A DNA stretch of 9,567 bases from Mogibacterium sp. (GTDB taxonomy: Bacteria > Bacillota_A > Clostridia > Peptostreptococcales > Anaerovoracaceae): assembly GCA_017469325.1 (NCBI GenBank), contig JAFUGO010000009.1, positions 1 to 9,567 on the forward strand, given 5' to 3'. The position numbers were made by a program, and so were the translations under genes. This document shows positions 7,414 through 9,567 of the stretch, piece after piece (position 1 is the first letter of the stretch; every line of letters starts with the position of its first letter). The notes beneath the pieces are model-generated. The model saw only the letters and a list, made by a program, of their open reading frames with translations, did not search any database and was not told the origin of the DNA.

Positions 7414-8541
7414 TTATTCGATGATCGGCTGGAAAGATGCGGAGCCGTCCTCTTCGAACGTTATAGTGCCCCTCTTGATACCGTCCGAGAACAGCTTTTC
7501 AAGGACAAGATGCAGCCTTCCGTTCTTTATGTTGGTCATCAGAGTGTCATAATCCGTTTTAACGATCATGGTCTCATAGATATACGCTTTTATCTTGCTC
7601 TCATCGCTCATGTCTATCCTTACGAAGTAAAGATCGGCATCCGACGTGCTGCGGATGAGCTTGATCGCTTTGTTGAAAAGCTTGTTGTTCTCTGTTCCGA
7701 TCTTTTCGCCGAGCTTTATCTTGTTGACGATGAGTCCCTCGATCAGTGTCGTCTTAGGAGCGTTTCTGGTCTTCTTGAGGAGTATTCCCTCATCATCCAT
7801 GACCAGGTAATCATCATCATACATGAACGCCATTTTCTCCGTCCTCTCCACGACCTTGATAACAAGAGTGGACGGCAGTTTGCGCGATACCGACGCGCTC
7901 TTTATATACGGATTCTGCTCGAGATACTCTATGGTCTCCTGTTTGTTAGCGTCATATATTATGTTGCGTCCCGGCATCGCATGGCTCATGTTGATTATCT
8001 CTTCTGCCGTGTAGTGTGAATTACCACGAACCTCTATGGAATCGACGGTGAAGAAGCCGGATAAAGAGAATATCAGACAGAATACGGCCACGATCAGGAT
8101 CGTTGCCCCGACATAGAAGCTTGTCCTGAACTTCCTGTTCTTGTTTTCTTTATACTTGCGGCGGGCCTCCTGTTTGCGGGCCAGCTCTCCCATCTCAGGA
8201 TGATCCACAGGCAGTCCGTATTTTGTCTTGCGCTCTTTGTTCTCCACCGCGGCCTGATAAGCCTTGAGCTCTTCGGCCAGCTCAGGTACCTCGTGAGGAA
8301 GCAGAGTGTACTCTATGGTGTCGACCGTCATCTGCCTCTCATCGGCGTCAGTTTCTTCAGGTTCTTCAGGGAGCCCGGTTTCTTCGGCATCACTAAAACC
8401 GGCGGACTCTTCACCGGTCGTATCACCGGTCTGCTGATCGCTCACTTCGCCGGCATCCGTACCTTCCAGTCCGTAGCTTACCTCTTCCGTTTCCGGATCC
8501 TCTTCTGTATTCAGCTGTATGGTCTTAGTTAGATCTTCCAA
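7414..8541 (-). CDS. ftsQ: Cell division protein FtsQ/DivIB
   Basis: DivIB/FtsQ is a single-pass membrane protein of the divisome that works with FtsL and DivIC and controls activation of septal peptidoglycan synthesis. The 375-residue product has a long cytoplasmic part (1-140). Residues 1-70 are strikingly acidic and Thr/Ser-rich, and residues 118-140 are basic (ARKQEARRKYKENKNRKFR), as expected just inside the membrane. One membrane segment lies at about 142-164 (FYVGATILIVAVFCLIFSLSGFF). The external POTRA domain follows (165-233; FTVDSIEVRGNSHYTAEEI to LPSTLVIKVVER), then the FtsQ-type beta domain (about 236-330). The start is taken as TTG at 8541, 5 bp after the murG stop, with a modest AGGT upstream. 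The next in-frame ATG is at residue 71, which would remove the acidic region but leave the conserved domains. It is longer than the roughly 260 residues of B. subtilis DivIB. Confidence 0.92.
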   Translation of the reverse strand: MEDLTKTIQLNTEEDPETEEVSYGLEGTDAGEVSDQQTGDTTGEESAGFSDAEETGLPEEPEETDADERQMTVDTIEYTLLPHEVPELAEELKAYQAAVENKERKTKYGLPVDHPEMGELARKQEARRKYKENKNRKFRTSFYVGATILIVAVFCLIFSLSGFFTVDSIEVRGNSHYTAEEIINMSHAMPGRNIIYDANKQETIEYLEQNPYIKSASVSRKLPSTLVIKVVERTEKMAFMYDDDYLVMDDEGILLKKTRNAPKTTLIEGLIVNKIKLGEKIGTENNKLFNKAIKLIRSTSDADLYFVRIDMSDESKIKAYIYETMIVKTDYDTLMTNIKNGRLHLVLEKLFSDGIKRGTITFEEDGSASFQPIIE

Positions 8542-8546
8542 TAATG

Positions 8547-9567
8547 TTACCTGAGAGTCTGTATCACCGTATCGTATATGATGTCAGTCGCCTGTACCGG
8601 TGCGACCGACAGGCTTGCTTTTTTCATCTGGGCGAGCAATTCTCTGTCCGAGTCGATCTTTCTTATTTCTTCCATCACTTTATCTACAGTGCCCTCTCCT
8701 TCGCGGACTATGACAGCCCCTCCGGCGTCGGCTACTGCTTTGGCATTGTAGTACTGATGATCCGCTGTCACGTTCGGCGACGGTACAAAGACTGCAGCCC
8801 TGCCTGCCATCGTCACTTCTGCCGTAGATAAAGCTCCGCTCCTGCTGATGGTGAGATCGCAGGCTGAAAGCTGGGCAGGCATATCGTTTATATACGCGCT
8901 TATCCTCACATTGGCGGGCGCAAAGCCCTCCGCTTCGAGCCTTTTATGTATATCGTCATAATAGTCTTTTCCGGTGCCCCAAATCACCGTATAACCGTCT
9001 TTGCCGGCAAACTCCCTTGCGACCGCCTCACCTATCTGATTGGTCGTCTCCGAACCGAGGCTCCCGCCGAACACCATTATGACAAGGTCATCTTCGGGTA
9101 TTCCCAGAGCTTTTCTGTCTGCCTTCTGATCCCTTCCGGAAAAATCCGATCTCACGGGGTTACCGCTGTACACGATATTATCTTTATTCCTGAAATGCTC
9201 GCGTGCCGATTCAAAGCCAAGGAACACCCTGCGTGCCCTTGCGGCTGTCATCCTGTTGGATACACCCGGGAATCCGTTCTGTTCATGAAGATAGACCGGC
9301 ACTTTGAGATCCAGTGCCGCGAGCACCACAGGCACGCTCACAAAGCTCCCAGTGCTTATCACCGCATCGGGTCTGAATCTTTTCATTATCTTTTTAGCCT
9401 GGCGGACGCCCCTCAGAGTCTTTCTTACAGTCGCGCCAAATCTGACAGGATTGCTCCTGTCGAGCCAGGTGGATTCAACTTCATGCAGCTCATAGCCATG
9501 AGCCGGTATTATCTGTCTCTCCAGCGGCTCTCCGCTGGCGATATATCTCACCTCGCCGGAAGGATCC
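8547..9567 (-). CDS. murG: MurG, lipid II-forming GlcNAc transferase (5' end missing)
   Basis: MurG adds N-acetylglucosamine from UDP-GlcNAc to lipid I on the inner face of the membrane, making lipid II. The frame is open to the right edge (339 codons plus one base), and its first visible residues are DPSGEVRYIASGEPLERQIIP. The first 30 or so residues, including the GGTGGH loop, lie outside the window. A GTG at 9551 is only an internal codon. Family marks seen are HEQNGFPGVSNR (9252-9287), YSGNPVRSDF, the glycine loop VFGGSLGSETTN, SRSGALSTAEV (usually SRAGAxTxxE) and PNVTADHQYYNA, which contacts the UDP-GlcNAc region. The C-terminal end is complete, with TAA at 8547-8549. ftsQ follows after 5 bp, so the two are very likely cotranscribed, as is common for murG-divIB in Clostridia. 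Confidence 0.96.
   Translation of the reverse strand, partial: DPSGEVRYIASGEPLERQIIPAHGYELHEVESTWLDRSNPVRFGATVRKTLRGVRQAKKIMKRFRPDAVISTGSFVSVPVVLAALDLKVPVYLHEQNGFPGVSNRMTAARARRVFLGFESAREHFRNKDNIVYSGNPVRSDFSGRDQKADRKALGIPEDDLVIMVFGGSLGSETTNQIGEAVAREFAGKDGYTVIWGTGKDYYDDIHKRLEAEGFAPANVRISAYINDMPAQLSACDLTISRSGALSTAEVTMAGRAAVFVPSPNVTADHQYYNAKAVADAGGAVIVREGEGTVDKVMEEIRKIDSDRELLAQMKKASLSVAPVQATDIIYDTVIQTLR

Noticed and set aside
9549..9551. GTG as the murG start codon
   Set aside because: The frame stays open and MurG-like upstream of it to the window edge (DPSGE), and the conserved GGTGGH loop must lie further upstream.
9562..9567. GGATCC (BamHI site) exactly at the right edge, suggesting a cloning junction
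   Set aside because: GGATCC occurs several more times inside the window (for example near 5703 and 5709), so an end site is weak evidence for a cloned fragment.

Overview
The window reads as ordinary core chromosome of a Bacillota bacterium, most likely a member of the Clostridia. The reasons are the division-gene order murG-ftsQ(divIB)-ftsZ, a zapA-mutS2 pair with a MutS2 carrying a C-terminal Smr domain, AGGAGG-type ribosome binding sites and a moderate G+C content (roughly half, judged by eye). No mobile element, CRISPR array, tRNA, rRNA or phage gene was seen. All eight genes lie on the minus strand, so transcription runs from the right end of the window to the left.

Right part (9567 to 6110): the tail of a division and cell wall (dcw) cluster. 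A murG gene lacking its first codons (lipid II synthesis) is followed after 5 bp by ftsQ/divIB, which starts at TTG. An AT-rich 149-bp gap with several inverted repeats and possible promoter elements follows, and then ftsZ with a strong Shine-Dalgarno. This gap is the only substantial regulatory-looking stretch in the window.

Middle part (6088 to 2371): a TrmH/SpoU-family RNA 2'-O-methyltransferase 21 bp after ftsZ, then zapA (FtsZ-ring stabiliser with a long coiled-coil tail), which overlaps mutS2 by 11 bp. FtsZ and its binding partner ZapA therefore lie in one co-directional run, separated by a single RNA-modification gene.

Left part (2289 to 1): argS (arginyl-tRNA synthetase), preceded by an 81-bp leader with an unusually distant Shine-Dalgarno. 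After 29 bp comes the first 177 codons of a B12-binding-domain protein, probably a radical SAM enzyme, which runs off the left edge.

Functionally the run joins peptidoglycan precursor synthesis and septum assembly (MurG, DivIB, FtsZ, ZapA) to translation-related functions (RNA methylation, MutS2, ArgRS). The genes appear intact except for the two cut by the window edges. I did not find a convincing new biological system. The points most worth checking are the ftsQ-ftsZ gap, the argS leader, the gene order, and the extended ends of DivIB and ZapA.
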